Part shown: in pieces, positions 9,174-16,921 of the stretch
Numbering within the stretch: the stretch's first letter is position 1
Layout: every line of letters starts with the position of its first letter
Assembly (NCBI RefSeq): GCF_001434255.1
Contig: NZ_AZEY01000075.1
Span: forward strand, 1-64,000
Source: Lentilactobacillus diolivorans DSM 14421
Lineage (GTDB): Bacteria; Bacillota; Bacilli; Lactobacillales; Lactobacillaceae
Length of the DNA stretch: 64,000 nt
Direction of reading: 5' to 3'
The notes under the pieces: model-generated
What the model saw: only the letters and a program-made list of their open reading frames with translations
Told to the model about the DNA's origin: nothing
Databases searched by the model: none
Program-made: the position numbers and the translations under genes

Positions 9174-10511
9174 TTAATGACCATTTGGCTGGCCCGTGTT
9201 AAAGCGGTCATCTATCTTAATATCATTAAGAATTAATTTCAGAAATCCCAGAACATAGGCAAACATGATAATACCACTGGTTGCAATGATTAGGGCACCG
9301 TTAAGTTGGCTTTGAAACAGGGCCGTGTAAATAAGTGCGCCGATCGGCATAATTGCTGTGACCGAAGTATTTAAAGTCGAACTAACTCGGCCCAAAATGT
9401 GAGTTGGGACGGTGGTTTGCAGTCGGATGCTAAATGAGATATTCATAACGGCATTGGTTAATCCAGCTACCAGCATGATGAGTGAACCGGCGAGGCTCAG
9501 TTGGAACGGTTGATGGACAATGGCGAGCAGTAGACCAAGGAATGTCATGCAAAGGCCCAGAATGATAATTGGTGGTATAACTCTTAATGCAAAGTATTTT
9601 TCATTTGGGATCAAAGACATTAGCAGGCTGCCGATAAATAATCCGACTGAAAAGCCGGTTTCGATATAACCAATTGGACCATTGCCAGCGTGTAGCTGAT
9701 TGGTAATGACGTATGGGACACCAATATTAATAGCGGTAAACAAGAAATTGACCATTATGGCCATTAAAATAACATCACGGATTAGAGATCGTTGTTGAAT
9801 GTATTGTAGCCCGGCTTTGAAACTTGCCAGCTGTGATGCAAGTGTTTGGTGGTGTGGCTGTTTGGTTGTTGCAGTTGTTTGATAATGGAAACGCATGGAA
9901 AAAAGAATTAGCAGCGCACATGATGTCGCAATAGTTTCTACGATAATAAAAGCTTCAAACCCGATCATTGCATATAATGCGACACCGAGTGCCGGTGAAA
10001 GAATTGTGGAAAGAGATGAGGCAGCCTGCGTCAGAGAACTCAGTGTTTTAATTTTTTGAGTATTAACCAGTTCATGGACGGATGCTGAGTAAGCAGTTGT
10101 ATTGAAATTGGTTGAGATTGCCGCAATTACGACGAAACAGGTAACTGGAATGAATTCAGATAGACCACTAAACAAGGGAAACGTTAAGGCAAAGAGAATC
10201 AGTCCTAATAACCGAATCGCTAAACTGGATATTAAAATCATTTTATGATGGTATTGGTCCACAATGTTACCCACTGGAATTAAAAAGAGAATTCCGATAA
10301 TTGGGACAACGGCTGTTTCCAGTCCAAAACTTAAGGGCGAATGAGTGTCGTGAAGTAACATTAATCCCATTGCAAGTGAAAACATGCCACCGCTTAGAGA
10401 ACTGATGAGGTTACTAGCAATGTCCTTTAAGATTTGCTGATTTGATTGTTGATTTGTAATGGTAACTGTCTGATTATCAGTGGCCGATTTAAGCGATTGA
10501 TTTTCAACCAT
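9174..10511 (-). CDS. MFS exporter (MFS_3, MefA/enterobactin-exporter type)
   Basis: A 445-aa transporter with 12 predicted helices. The layout, with an LFLIPVGNIVDQYHHKMILI loop-2/3 motif and a long central loop with Gln/His/Thr, fits the MFS_3 drug or metabolite exporters. ATG 10511 is preferred because GAGG lies 9 nt upstream; an earlier in-frame start at 10559 has no site. It is divergent from an HTH regulator with a shared palindromic control region, so the exporter is probably regulated by that neighbour. The substrate is unknown. Confidence 0.8.
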   Translation of the reverse strand: MVENQSLKSATDNQTVTITNQQSNQQILKDIASNLISSLSGGMFSLAMGLMLLHDTHSPLSFGLETAVVPIIGILFLIPVGNIVDQYHHKMILISSLAIRLLGLILFALTFPLFSGLSEFIPVTCFVVIAAISTNFNTTAYSASVHELVNTQKIKTLSSLTQAASSLSTILSPALGVALYAMIGFEAFIIVETIATSCALLILFSMRFHYQTTATTKQPHHQTLASQLASFKAGLQYIQQRSLIRDVILMAIMVNFLFTAINIGVPYVITNQLHAGNGPIGYIETGFSVGLFIGSLLMSLIPNEKYFALRVIPPIIILGLCMTFLGLLLAIVHQPFQLSLAGSLIMLVAGLTNAVMNISFSIRLQTTVPTHILGRVSSTLNTSVTAIMPIGALIYTALFQSQLNGALIIATSGIIMFAYVLGFLKLILNDIKIDDRFNTGQPNGH

Positions 10512-10599
10512 ATTGTAAGCCTCGATTTCGAATTGGCATGGCGAGTAAGTCGATTTCAAAATAAAACTATTTTATCTATTAAATAAATTTAGTCGATAA

Positions 10600-10630
10600 A
10601 CAAAATATAGTCAGTTGAAACTATTTTGTC
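10600..10630. promoter_or_regulatory. Candidate operator in divergent exporter/regulator region
   Basis: ACAAAATATAGT and AACTATTTTGT form an inverted repeat with a 7-bp centre. A related AACTATTTTATC half lies closer to the exporter (about 10566-10577). The likely ligand is the HTH protein encoded at 10662. Confidence 0.5.
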
Positions 10631-10661
10631 AAGCCGTTATGATAAATATGAGGTGAAAAAT

Positions 10662-11282
10662 ATGGCGAAAAACGCGGTTTCCAAACTAGCGAAACTCATG
10701 GCGGATGAGAAAGTTATTGCGATCTTAAAGGCAACTAAAGATAAGGACGGACTCACTTCAAAAGAAATTTCGAAGCGGGTTAACATTCCAACCAATCAGC
10801 TGTACTATACGGTAAAAAAGATGACCGATGAAGGGTTGCTGGAAGTCACTCAAAAAAAGAATATTAAGAATTTTCAGGAGTTCTATTATTCAAGCTATCA
10901 AATGACCCATTCTGATCCACAACTTGGTCTCGATGATTCCGAGATCGAAAAGCTGGGCGTAAACATTTCAGCAGAATGGGTTGAAAAACATAGCCAAGAA
11001 GTTGCACAGATGATTCTATTTCAAACTCAACAATTTCTTGAAGCGATGCAAGCAGAACTTAAAGATTATGCTAAATCCCCTAATAATAATCAGATTCATT
11101 CGGGCTCAATTCACAGCACGTGGAAATTGACACCGGAAAATGAAAAGAAACTGTGGCAAAAAATAATTAAGCTGATTAGCGAAACTGAGGAGGAAAGTAA
11201 GGGACAGGAGACTCGTAATGTTAATGTCTTAATAGAAAGATGGGTTCAGAATCCCGATGAAAATCTACATGATAACAAATGA
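10662..11282 (+). CDS. Winged-helix transcriptional regulator
   Basis: A 206-aa protein whose N-terminal 80 residues form an ArsR/HTH_20-like winged helix (GLTSKEISKRVNIPTNQLYY recognition region, then a TQKKNIKNFQEFYY wing). The rest is helical and could mediate dimer formation or sensing. ATG 10662 has GAGGTG just upstream and is preferred over an in-frame start at 10626, which would lie in the operator region. It is divergent from the MFS_3 exporter and probably represses it. The inducer is unknown. Confidence 0.75.
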   Translation: MAKNAVSKLAKLMADEKVIAILKATKDKDGLTSKEISKRVNIPTNQLYYTVKKMTDEGLLEVTQKKNIKNFQEFYYSSYQMTHSDPQLGLDDSEIEKLGVNISAEWVEKHSQEVAQMILFQTQQFLEAMQAELKDYAKSPNNNQIHSGSIHSTWKLTPENEKKLWQKIIKLISETEEESKGQETRNVNVLIERWVQNPDENLHDNK

Positions 11283-11343
11283 GCAGTTCAAATAATGGCG
11301 ATCTATTTTTTTGAAGTGTTGGTAAATCATAGGCGTAAAAATG

Positions 11344-11400
11344 AGGAAGTTGCCTTTTGGCGCACGTTTTCTCTCGGTAATAATCGTGATTACACAAACA
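11344..11400 (+). repeat. Truncated 3' module of the intergenic hairpin-repeat family
   Basis: GGAAGTTGCCTTTTGGCG, then CTCGGTAATAATCGTG and ATTACACAA, repeats almost exactly the sequence near 49990-50048. In the 50-kb copy the module runs straight into a GGGGCTGGGACAAA hairpin. Here that hairpin is displaced to 13063 by the IS110 element. Confidence 0.75.
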
Positions 11401-11410
11401 ATCTAAGATT

Positions 11411-11640
11411 AGATCCAGTTAGAAACTGATTAATTTCAGCTTCTAGCCGGATCTTTTTCGTTACACTGGAGATGAAGCTAGAGATCGAACATAGCCTCAG
11501 GGACTTCGAGTCCGTAATACAAAAGGATCGCCATCATCTCCACAGCTTTAAGCTGGTTTAAGATTGAGGACCTACGAGGCCGGGTATAGGAAATGAGTTT
11601 AGCTGAAGGGGTGATGAATAAGGCTTCAAAAAAATAATGA
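11411..11640 (+). ncRNA. Candidate IS110 bridge RNA
   Basis: The region upstream of the transposase is non-coding and highly structured. A 5' hairpin (11411-11454) has 19-bp arms with two A-C mismatches. A second stem, TGGAGATGA (11467-11475) with TCATCTCCA (11534-11542), encloses a 58-nt internal region that contains GGACT-TCG-AGTCC (11501-11513). Then comes CAGCT-TTA-AGCTG (11543-11555). Bridge RNAs of IS110-group elements lie upstream of the recombinase and have a 5' stem-loop followed by two internal loops that pair with target and donor DNA. This layout fits. The 3' limit is uncertain. Confidence 0.6.
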
Positions 11641-11655
11641 TTAGGAAGCGATAAA

Positions 11656-12864
11656 TTGTCTGATGTGATTGCTTTAGATGTTTCCGAAGGTCACAGTTAT
11701 GTCGTTTGGTATGCCAATGGTATTTGTCAAAATGAATTTCAAGTTTTACATACCCAATCCGGGTTTGCGAAGTTACTTAAACTAACGTTGCGAGCCAAGC
11801 ACCCCGTTGTGTACTTTGAAGCAACTGGGGTTTATTCGCGTCCGGTGGAGCACTTTTGCTGTGAGAATCAATTACCATATTGTCGCTTAAATCCGTTGGA
11901 TTTAAAATTAAAGACCAATGGCCTTCGACGACTTAAAACTGATTCCAAGGATGCCCATCGGATTGCCAGAGCTGCTTTGAGTAATCATTTTCGAATTACG
12001 CAACCCCGAACTTTAATTTACGCGAAAATGTGCGAATTAACCCGATTTCTTGACCGGATTCAAGCGGATATGCACGTTAAACATGTTCAGCTCCATGCCC
12101 AACTCCAACAAACTTTTCCAGAACTGGAACAGCTTTTTACCAGTCGAGTTTCCAAGCTGGCGTTAAAGGTTGTCAGTCTCTTTCCCCATCCTGATCTGGT
12201 CAGTGGGTTCTCACGGACGGTTCTAAAAAACCGCCTTATGCATAGCACCGAAAAGAAGCTGTCCAAGGTAAAGGGCCTGAAGTACGCTGAGAAGCTTCAA
12301 AAATTAGCTAAAGATAGTTATCCAGCAGTTAGTTCGGACAGTGTTCAAGTTCAAGCGGTTCGCTATTACTGCCACGCCCTGATTGACTTAACGGTTAAAA
12401 AAGAACATTTGATTAAGCAACTCGTGACACTGGCTCATAACCTGCCTGAGTTCGATGTTTTAACTTCAATACCTGGAATTGGCGCACAAAGTGCAGCCGA
12501 GTTAATTGGGGAACTTGGTAATATTCGGCGATTCGATAATGCTAATCAACTCAACGCCTTTGTTGGCATTGATATTAATCGATATCAATCCGGTGAATAT
12601 CTTCGACAGGACCATATTAATAAACGAGGTGATCCGAGAGCCCGCATGATTCTTTATCTAATCGTTAAGAATATGATTCGAGCCCAACGGCTTGCACCAA
12701 ACCACATTGTTGACTATTACTACCGACTAAAAAACGGCCCCACTCCTAAACGGAATAAGGTCGCTCTTGTTGCTTGTATGAACAAAACACTTTATTGCCT
12801 TTTCTCAATGGTCCAAGCTAACCAAAAGTATGATTACACATACCACGGACTCGTAGTCCCATAA
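11656..12864 (+). CDS. IS110-family transposase (DEDD recombinase)
   Basis: The 402-aa protein has an N-terminal RuvC-like domain with D8 (IALDVSEG), E55 (YFEATGVY), D96 and D99 (KTDSKDAHRIA). Its C-terminal IS116/IS110/IS902 domain contains SIPGIGAQSAAELIGELG and the GDPRARMILY region. It starts at TTG 11656 behind AGGAAG. The frame is intact, so the element may be active. The structured leader directly before it supports the IS110 rather than the IS1111 subgroup, where the guide RNA lies downstream. Confidence 0.95.
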   Translation: MSDVIALDVSEGHSYVVWYANGICQNEFQVLHTQSGFAKLLKLTLRAKHPVVYFEATGVYSRPVEHFCCENQLPYCRLNPLDLKLKTNGLRRLKTDSKDAHRIARAALSNHFRITQPRTLIYAKMCELTRFLDRIQADMHVKHVQLHAQLQQTFPELEQLFTSRVSKLALKVVSLFPHPDLVSGFSRTVLKNRLMHSTEKKLSKVKGLKYAEKLQKLAKDSYPAVSSDSVQVQAVRYYCHALIDLTVKKEHLIKQLVTLAHNLPEFDVLTSIPGIGAQSAAELIGELGNIRRFDNANQLNAFVGIDINRYQSGEYLRQDHINKRGDPRARMILYLIVKNMIRAQRLAPNHIVDYYYRLKNGPTPKRNKVALVACMNKTLYCLFSMVQANQKYDYTYHGLVVP

Positions 12865-13060
12865 GATCCCAAGATCTTATAACTTGAGTATATACCGCAC
12901 TGATCCATTTTTAAACCGGATTTTAGTGAGGTTTGTTAAGTATACCCAAAAATCTATTAATGCTGGCTATGCTTGTCCAAACCAGAATTTATGTTACTAC
13001 TTCCTTATGACCAATTAGGGGCTGCTCTTTTTTTATTAAGCACTTGACTAATCGTAGGAA
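12865..13060 (+). other. 3' flank of the IS110 element, no gene
   Basis: Non-coding sequence between the transposase stop and the interrupted repeat. It holds an inverted pair ATAAGATC/GATCTTAT (12861-12880) just past the stop codon and TTGACT (13044-13049) near the right end, which is a possible -35 for a circular-junction promoter. Confidence 0.5.
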
Positions 13061-13062
13061 AT

Positions 13063-13096
13063 GGGGCTGGGACAAAATTACTTTTGTCCCAGCCCC
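13063..13096. terminator. GGGGCTGGGACAAAA hairpin terminator
   Basis: A perfect 15-bp stem, GGGGCTGGGACAAAA with its complement, closes a 4-nt loop. The same hairpin recurs at 50050-50087 and, diverged, at 27417-27458 and 36928-36970. It is the displaced 3' part of the repeat interrupted by the IS110 element. Confidence 0.75.
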
Positions 13097-13166
13097 TCAT
13101 TTTGGATTTAGTGGTGTTGTCTGTTTTTAAGAACGGATAGTTGGTAGGCAATCGTTTGAACGATCT

Positions 13167-14360
13167 TTAACGGTAAATGATTAACTTGGCTTGCAGTAAT
13201 TGCCAGACTAACGCAACTGACAGTAATACCAGGAAAATGGCGACAGATGCAATTACAAATAACGATGTGTAGGAAACGGCTTCGATAATAATGCCACCGA
13301 ATAATGGCCCCAATGCCCGACCAGCCGCTGCCCAGGAACTGATCAACCCTTGATAGAGTCCCTTTGCCTCGACTGGTGTTAATGAGTTAACCAGTGCCGG
13401 GATTGTTGGGAAGGCAGTGGCCTCGCCAATGGTTAACGTGATCATTGAAACGACAAAGTAAAGATAGCTTTTGGCAAAAATGAGTGTGACAAATGAAATG
13501 GCAACCATAAAAATGCCAAATAAAATTTGAATGATTAAATTTTCATGGTAGTGATCAACCCAGTTGACAATGAGTTGAATGACAACAATCAATCCGGCAT
13601 TAATTGTCCAAAGAAAACTATAATCACGGAGCGGAATGCCAAGTGTGGTCATATAAACGGACAAATTAGAGTCCCATTGCTGGTACATCGTCCAGATAAT
13701 CAGTAGTGAAACGAACAATGTTGTTAAAAGCAAGGCGTTAGGTTGGGGTAATTGTTTCTTATCGTATTTTGAGATGCTGCCATCATCGGCTCTTTTCCGA
13801 GTGACGTTGGCCGCTGGTCGATATTTGAAAATAACGACAATCAAGAAGAACAAGAATAAGCAGGTTGCGATGACAAACAAGAGTGTCACGCTAATACTGT
13901 ACACGAAGCCAACTAATGATGTTCCGATTACGACCCCAAGGTTTTGGGCAAAGTACAGCATATTGAAAACGTAGCGACTGTCTTGAGATTTGATGCTGGT
14001 TCCAATTGAATTAACGATGGTGAGGTTCCAACCTCCCGCGATCCCGTTGAAGAAGAGGATAATCCCAAAAGCCGGCCATTCATGAAAGAAAATCAAGATA
14101 ATCAAGGTGATGATCGCCCCAATTACGCCACCCATTAGTAGATGATACGGATTTTTGCGATCATACAGGTAACCACCTAAATAGCTGCCCAAGACACTTG
14201 CCAAAGAATTAAATAGTAAAACAATGCCAATCATAGTTAGCGAGATGCCTAATCGATTGTGGAGATAAACACTGGTTAGCGGCCAAATGAAGCTCATGCC
14301 AATACTGCTTAATAGGGCGCCGGTAACCAACCACCATAACTTCATTTCGTTCTTTGCCAT
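13167..14360 (-). CDS. MFS transporter (probable multidrug/solute exporter)
   Basis: A 397-aa, 12-helix protein. GSYLGGYLYDRKNPYHLLMGG (about residues 58-78) carries the loop 2-3 MFS motif, and GIAGGWNLTIVNSIGT lies in the helix-4/5 region. The translation start is ATG 14360 behind AAGGG. The closest groups are small drug and metabolite exporters of Bacillales and Lactobacillales, but the sequence does not fix the substrate. It is probably monocistronic and divergent from the Ohr gene. Confidence 0.8.
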   Translation of the reverse strand: MAKNEMKLWWLVTGALLSSIGMSFIWPLTSVYLHNRLGISLTMIGIVLLFNSLASVLGSYLGGYLYDRKNPYHLLMGGVIGAIITLIILIFFHEWPAFGIILFFNGIAGGWNLTIVNSIGTSIKSQDSRYVFNMLYFAQNLGVVIGTSLVGFVYSISVTLLFVIATCLFLFFLIVVIFKYRPAANVTRKRADDGSISKYDKKQLPQPNALLLTTLFVSLLIIWTMYQQWDSNLSVYMTTLGIPLRDYSFLWTINAGLIVVIQLIVNWVDHYHENLIIQILFGIFMVAISFVTLIFAKSYLYFVVSMITLTIGEATAFPTIPALVNSLTPVEAKGLYQGLISSWAAAGRALGPLFGGIIIEAVSYTSLFVIASVAIFLVLLSVALVWQLLQAKLIIYR

Positions 14361-14568
14361 TTGGGGATCACCCTTTCCTTATTAAAATTATCTGTGAAGA
14401 CACTAAAGATTAGTTTAGCAAAAAGCGTCTTGAAATAGCCAGCATTTATTTTAATGGTAAGCGCTATCATTTAACGGTGCTGTTTGATGGACTTCGCTTT
14501 CTAAATAACATATCATGAAGGCGTTAAGGTAATATCGTATTTTTATTTTACTAGGAGGGACGTTTAAT

Positions 14569-14994
14569 ATGGCTGTTGATGGATCACTTTATCATACAGA
14601 AGTTGTTAATGAACATGGTCTGACCGGTGAAAGTTACGTTCGTGGTAACGAAGGTCTGGCTTTAGGGGTAAGTAGCTCGTTGATGCAAAGTCCTGGTACT
14701 AACCCAGAACAATTTATTGGCTTTGCACTGAGTACATGTTTCAATGCAACTATTGGCATTGTTGAACAACAACATCGTATCAAGCCTGATAGTATTATTC
14801 ACACTGCCGTTGATATTGCTAAGGATACCAAAGGCTATAAATTCATTGTAAGGTGTCAGATTCTCTTTCATGATATTGACAATGAAAAGGGTCGCCAGAT
14901 GGTGGATGAAGCCCTAGATCAATGCCCAGTTGCTAAATTGCTAAAGGCTAATGAAAACGTCACTTTTGAAGTGGTTGATCAATTCAAATTTTAA
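14569..14994 (+). CDS. OsmC/Ohr-family organic hydroperoxide reductase
   Basis: A 141-aa cytosolic thiol peroxidase of the OsmC/Ohr fold that reduces organic hydroperoxides. The two catalytic cysteines are C57 (LSTCFNA) and C119 (DQCPVAKLL), spaced as in the family; C96 is extra. E48 in NPEQFIGFA corresponds to the conserved helix before the first Cys. An AGGAGGG site precedes ATG 14569. Whether it is Ohr or an OsmC-like paralogue cannot be decided by eye. A bidirectional terminator follows. Confidence 0.85.
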   Translation: MAVDGSLYHTEVVNEHGLTGESYVRGNEGLALGVSSSLMQSPGTNPEQFIGFALSTCFNATIGIVEQQHRIKPDSIIHTAVDIAKDTKGYKFIVRCQILFHDIDNEKGRQMVDEALDQCPVAKLLKANENVTFEVVDQFKF

Positions 14995-15031
14995 TCTTCT
15001 TTGAGTGACAAACTGATCACATTGGGTCATT

Positions 15032-15080
15032 AAAAAACGCGGTTAAAACAAACCTGAATCTGCTTTAACCGCGTTTTTTT
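15032..15080. terminator. Bidirectional intrinsic terminator
   Basis: CGCGGTTAAA pairs with TTTAACCGCG around a 16-nt loop, flanked by A6 and T7. It serves the convergent Ohr and NlpC/P60 genes. Confidence 0.85.
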
Positions 15081-15088
15081 ATTTTTAA

Positions 15089-15583
15089 TTAATCAAAGGT
15101 TAATGTTGCTGGTCGTGAGAAGCCGACAACGTGCCACCAGGGAGCATAAACGTTTTCCGTTACCACACCGCGGTTTTGTGAGTCGATCATCTTGCCATTA
15201 CCGATGTACATCCCAACGTGGGAGATACTGCTTTTACTGCCACCAAAATATACCAAATCACCTTTTTGCACATTCTTTTTTGAAACTTTCTTAGTTCCGT
15301 TGTATTGCGCTTGAGCAGTTCGTGGAATCTTCTTGCTAACTGACTTCTTGTAAACATACTGAGTGAAGCCGGAGCAATCAAAGTTGGTTGGGCCAACTGC
15401 GCCAAATACGTAACGTGAACCCAGATGTTTCTTTGCTTCGTTATAAACTGCGGAATAGTGGGCATCTGAATCGCTATCGGCACTCGCATTGATAGTGGTT
15501 GAAAGTGTTGTTATTCCGAAAGTAAGTAAAGCAATAACTAATAAGAATGGTTTTAAGATTGTTTTTGATATATTGTGTGACAA
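15089..15583 (-). CDS. Secreted NlpC/P60 peptidoglycan endopeptidase
   Basis: A 164-aa secreted cysteine peptidase that cleaves peptide stems of peptidoglycan. A signal peptide spans about residues 1-35 (hydrophobic core FLLVIALLTFGITT, ending near ASA). The NlpC/P60 domain covers residues 42-156, with catalytic C70 in FDCSGF and H122 in SHVGMYIG. H151 or a nearby polar residue may complete the triad. It lacks LysM or SH3 wall-binding repeats. The GH25 lysozyme gene lies just upstream on the same strand, so the two may act together in wall turnover. Confidence 0.9.
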   Translation of the reverse strand: MSHNISKTILKPFLLVIALLTFGITTLSTTINASADSDSDAHYSAVYNEAKKHLGSRYVFGAVGPTNFDCSGFTQYVYKKSVSKKIPRTAQAQYNGTKKVSKKNVQKGDLVYFGGSKSSISHVGMYIGNGKMIDSQNRGVVTENVYAPWWHVVGFSRPATLTFD

Positions 15584-15616
15584 AAGATGTTCTCCCCTTA
15601 TAAACGACTTTTTTTA

Positions 15617-16522
15617 TTAATTTGATACATAAGCTTTGTTAGCGGTAATGTAGTTGCCATCGGCTAGTTGAAATCTGTAAGTGCCATGACTGGATTTGGC
15701 CATGTTTTTAACTGCTAATTTTTTACCGGCTGTGATCTTTGAAATTCGATTTTTGAAGTTGACGTCTTGATACTGATAGATCGTTCGACTTGCAGTCACC
15801 GTCTTGGATGATGTTAATTTAGTGAAATAAGTTGGGACGGCTGCTTTAGCTGAACTGGTTTTCAACCAAGAATTAACGGCACTACTGTTAACAACCTTGC
15901 TTAAGTCAACGTTGCCGCTGATTCCGCTAAGTCGGCCTTTGGAAGTATACTGCCAAAGATCTGATTGAATTTTGGGCTTGGCACCATAATTGGCAATCCA
16001 AGAACCATCGAAATTAGAATAGTTGATCTTATGTGTTGCGACATAATTTTCGTAAGTGTAATAAATTAATGGTTTATTGGTCAGTTTACGCATTTGGCTT
16101 AACCAGGCATTGACATAAGCCTGTTCAGAACCGCTACCTTTGCGATGCTCGTTATCCAGGACATAAAATCTGGCATTTGAACTGGCACGCTTATAAAAAT
16201 CACGAGCTTCTTTCTTAGCATCGGCAACGCTGCTGAATTCAGCGTAGCCATAATTGCCAAATGGGACATTATATTTAGTTGCACCATTTGCATTTACATT
16301 TCTCTTTGAATCAATTTGGAAATCGGCATCCCCCGTATCACCATGTTGAACCCGGATGATTGCGAATTTCAGTTGTTTTGAAGCCTTGCTCCAATTGATG
16401 TTTCCCTGCCACTGCGAGACATCAGCAATTTTAGTTTTGCTAGCAGAAACACTAGTGCTGATGGTAAACGCAGCCAGAGCACCCATAAATAGGCCGGCTA
16501 TCTTTTTAAAATTAAGTGTCAT
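15617..16522 (-). CDS. Secreted GH25 lysozyme with C-terminal SH3-like domain
   Basis: A 301-aa muramidase. A signal peptide ends near residue 28 (STSVSAS). The GH25 domain (about 30-215) contains DVSQWQGNINW, NYGYAEF and the catalytic acid region VLDNE. A C-terminal segment of about 70 residues (TYRFQLADGNYITANKAYV) resembles the small SH3-like/DUF5776 wall-binding repeats of lactobacilli. It starts at ATG 16522 with GAGGAGG upstream. The NlpC/P60 gene follows after 33 bp. It is probably housekeeping wall remodelling, although prophage lysins share this domain. Confidence 0.9.
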   Translation of the reverse strand: MTLNFKKIAGLFMGALAAFTISTSVSASKTKIADVSQWQGNINWSKASKQLKFAIIRVQHGDTGDADFQIDSKRNVNANGATKYNVPFGNYGYAEFSSVADAKKEARDFYKRASSNARFYVLDNEHRKGSGSEQAYVNAWLSQMRKLTNKPLIYYTYENYVATHKINYSNFDGSWIANYGAKPKIQSDLWQYTSKGRLSGISGNVDLSKVVNSSAVNSWLKTSSAKAAVPTYFTKLTSSKTVTASRTIYQYQDVNFKNRISKITAGKKLAVKNMAKSSHGTYRFQLADGNYITANKAYVSN

Positions 16523-16921
16523 TCAATAGTCCTCCTCTAAAAAGCTACAAGAAGAATTATAGTAGTTCTATGCTACCAAACGGTCTCAAGAGTGTTTCAC
16601 GAATGTTAAAATTAATTTCACAAAATTTATAATCGCTGATGGTTACTAGTCTGACGCGAACCAGACGCTTTCAAAAGTTTTCATTTTTCTCAAAAAAGTT
16701 GATTTAATCAATCATTTTAAAATAAAAGGCCTTAATTAAACCGCAAACCTGCCGTAAAAGTTTCCGTTTGTTACAAGTTAATGGGGTCAAACGTAATATT
16801 GGGATCACAAAATGATAATTCTTGTTAAAAGGTTTTTCGTTTTGATATGAACAGACTAGCCAGTGAGATATACTCAAGGTGAAACTTGTTTGACACACTT
16901 TATGTGGAAGGTTGAGATTTC
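16523..16921. other. Intergenic region without a gene
   Basis: About 400 bp between divergent genes. It must hold the promoters for the GH25 lysozyme and the YfhO gene. TATAAT-like hexamers occur near 16557 (minus) but I found no well-spaced -35. No coding or repeat signal was seen. Confidence 0.4.

Larger units (their letters stand above)
11398..13060 (+). mobile_element. IS110-family insertion sequence
   Basis: The element contains one DEDD transposase gene (11656-12864) plus about 250 nt of structured leader and about 195 nt of 3' flank. Its limits are inferred by comparing the interrupted intergenic repeat here with the intact copy near 49990-50087. They should be right to within several bases, but no target duplication or terminal repeat confirms them; IS110 elements normally have neither. 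TTGACT near the right end (13044) and TAAGAT near the left end (11404) would form a promoter across a circular junction, as known for the family. Confidence 0.7.

Noticed and set aside
11411-11458. Hairpin with T-run as a plain terminator of the upstream regulator gene
   Set aside because: It lies inside the inferred left end of the IS110 element rather than in native flank. A 5' stem-loop of the element RNA is the better reading, though the T-run leaves some doubt.
15617-16522. GH25 lysozyme and NlpC/P60 as prophage lysis genes
   Set aside because: Both have their own signal peptides, there is no holin and there are no phage structural genes nearby. Ordinary wall hydrolases fit better.
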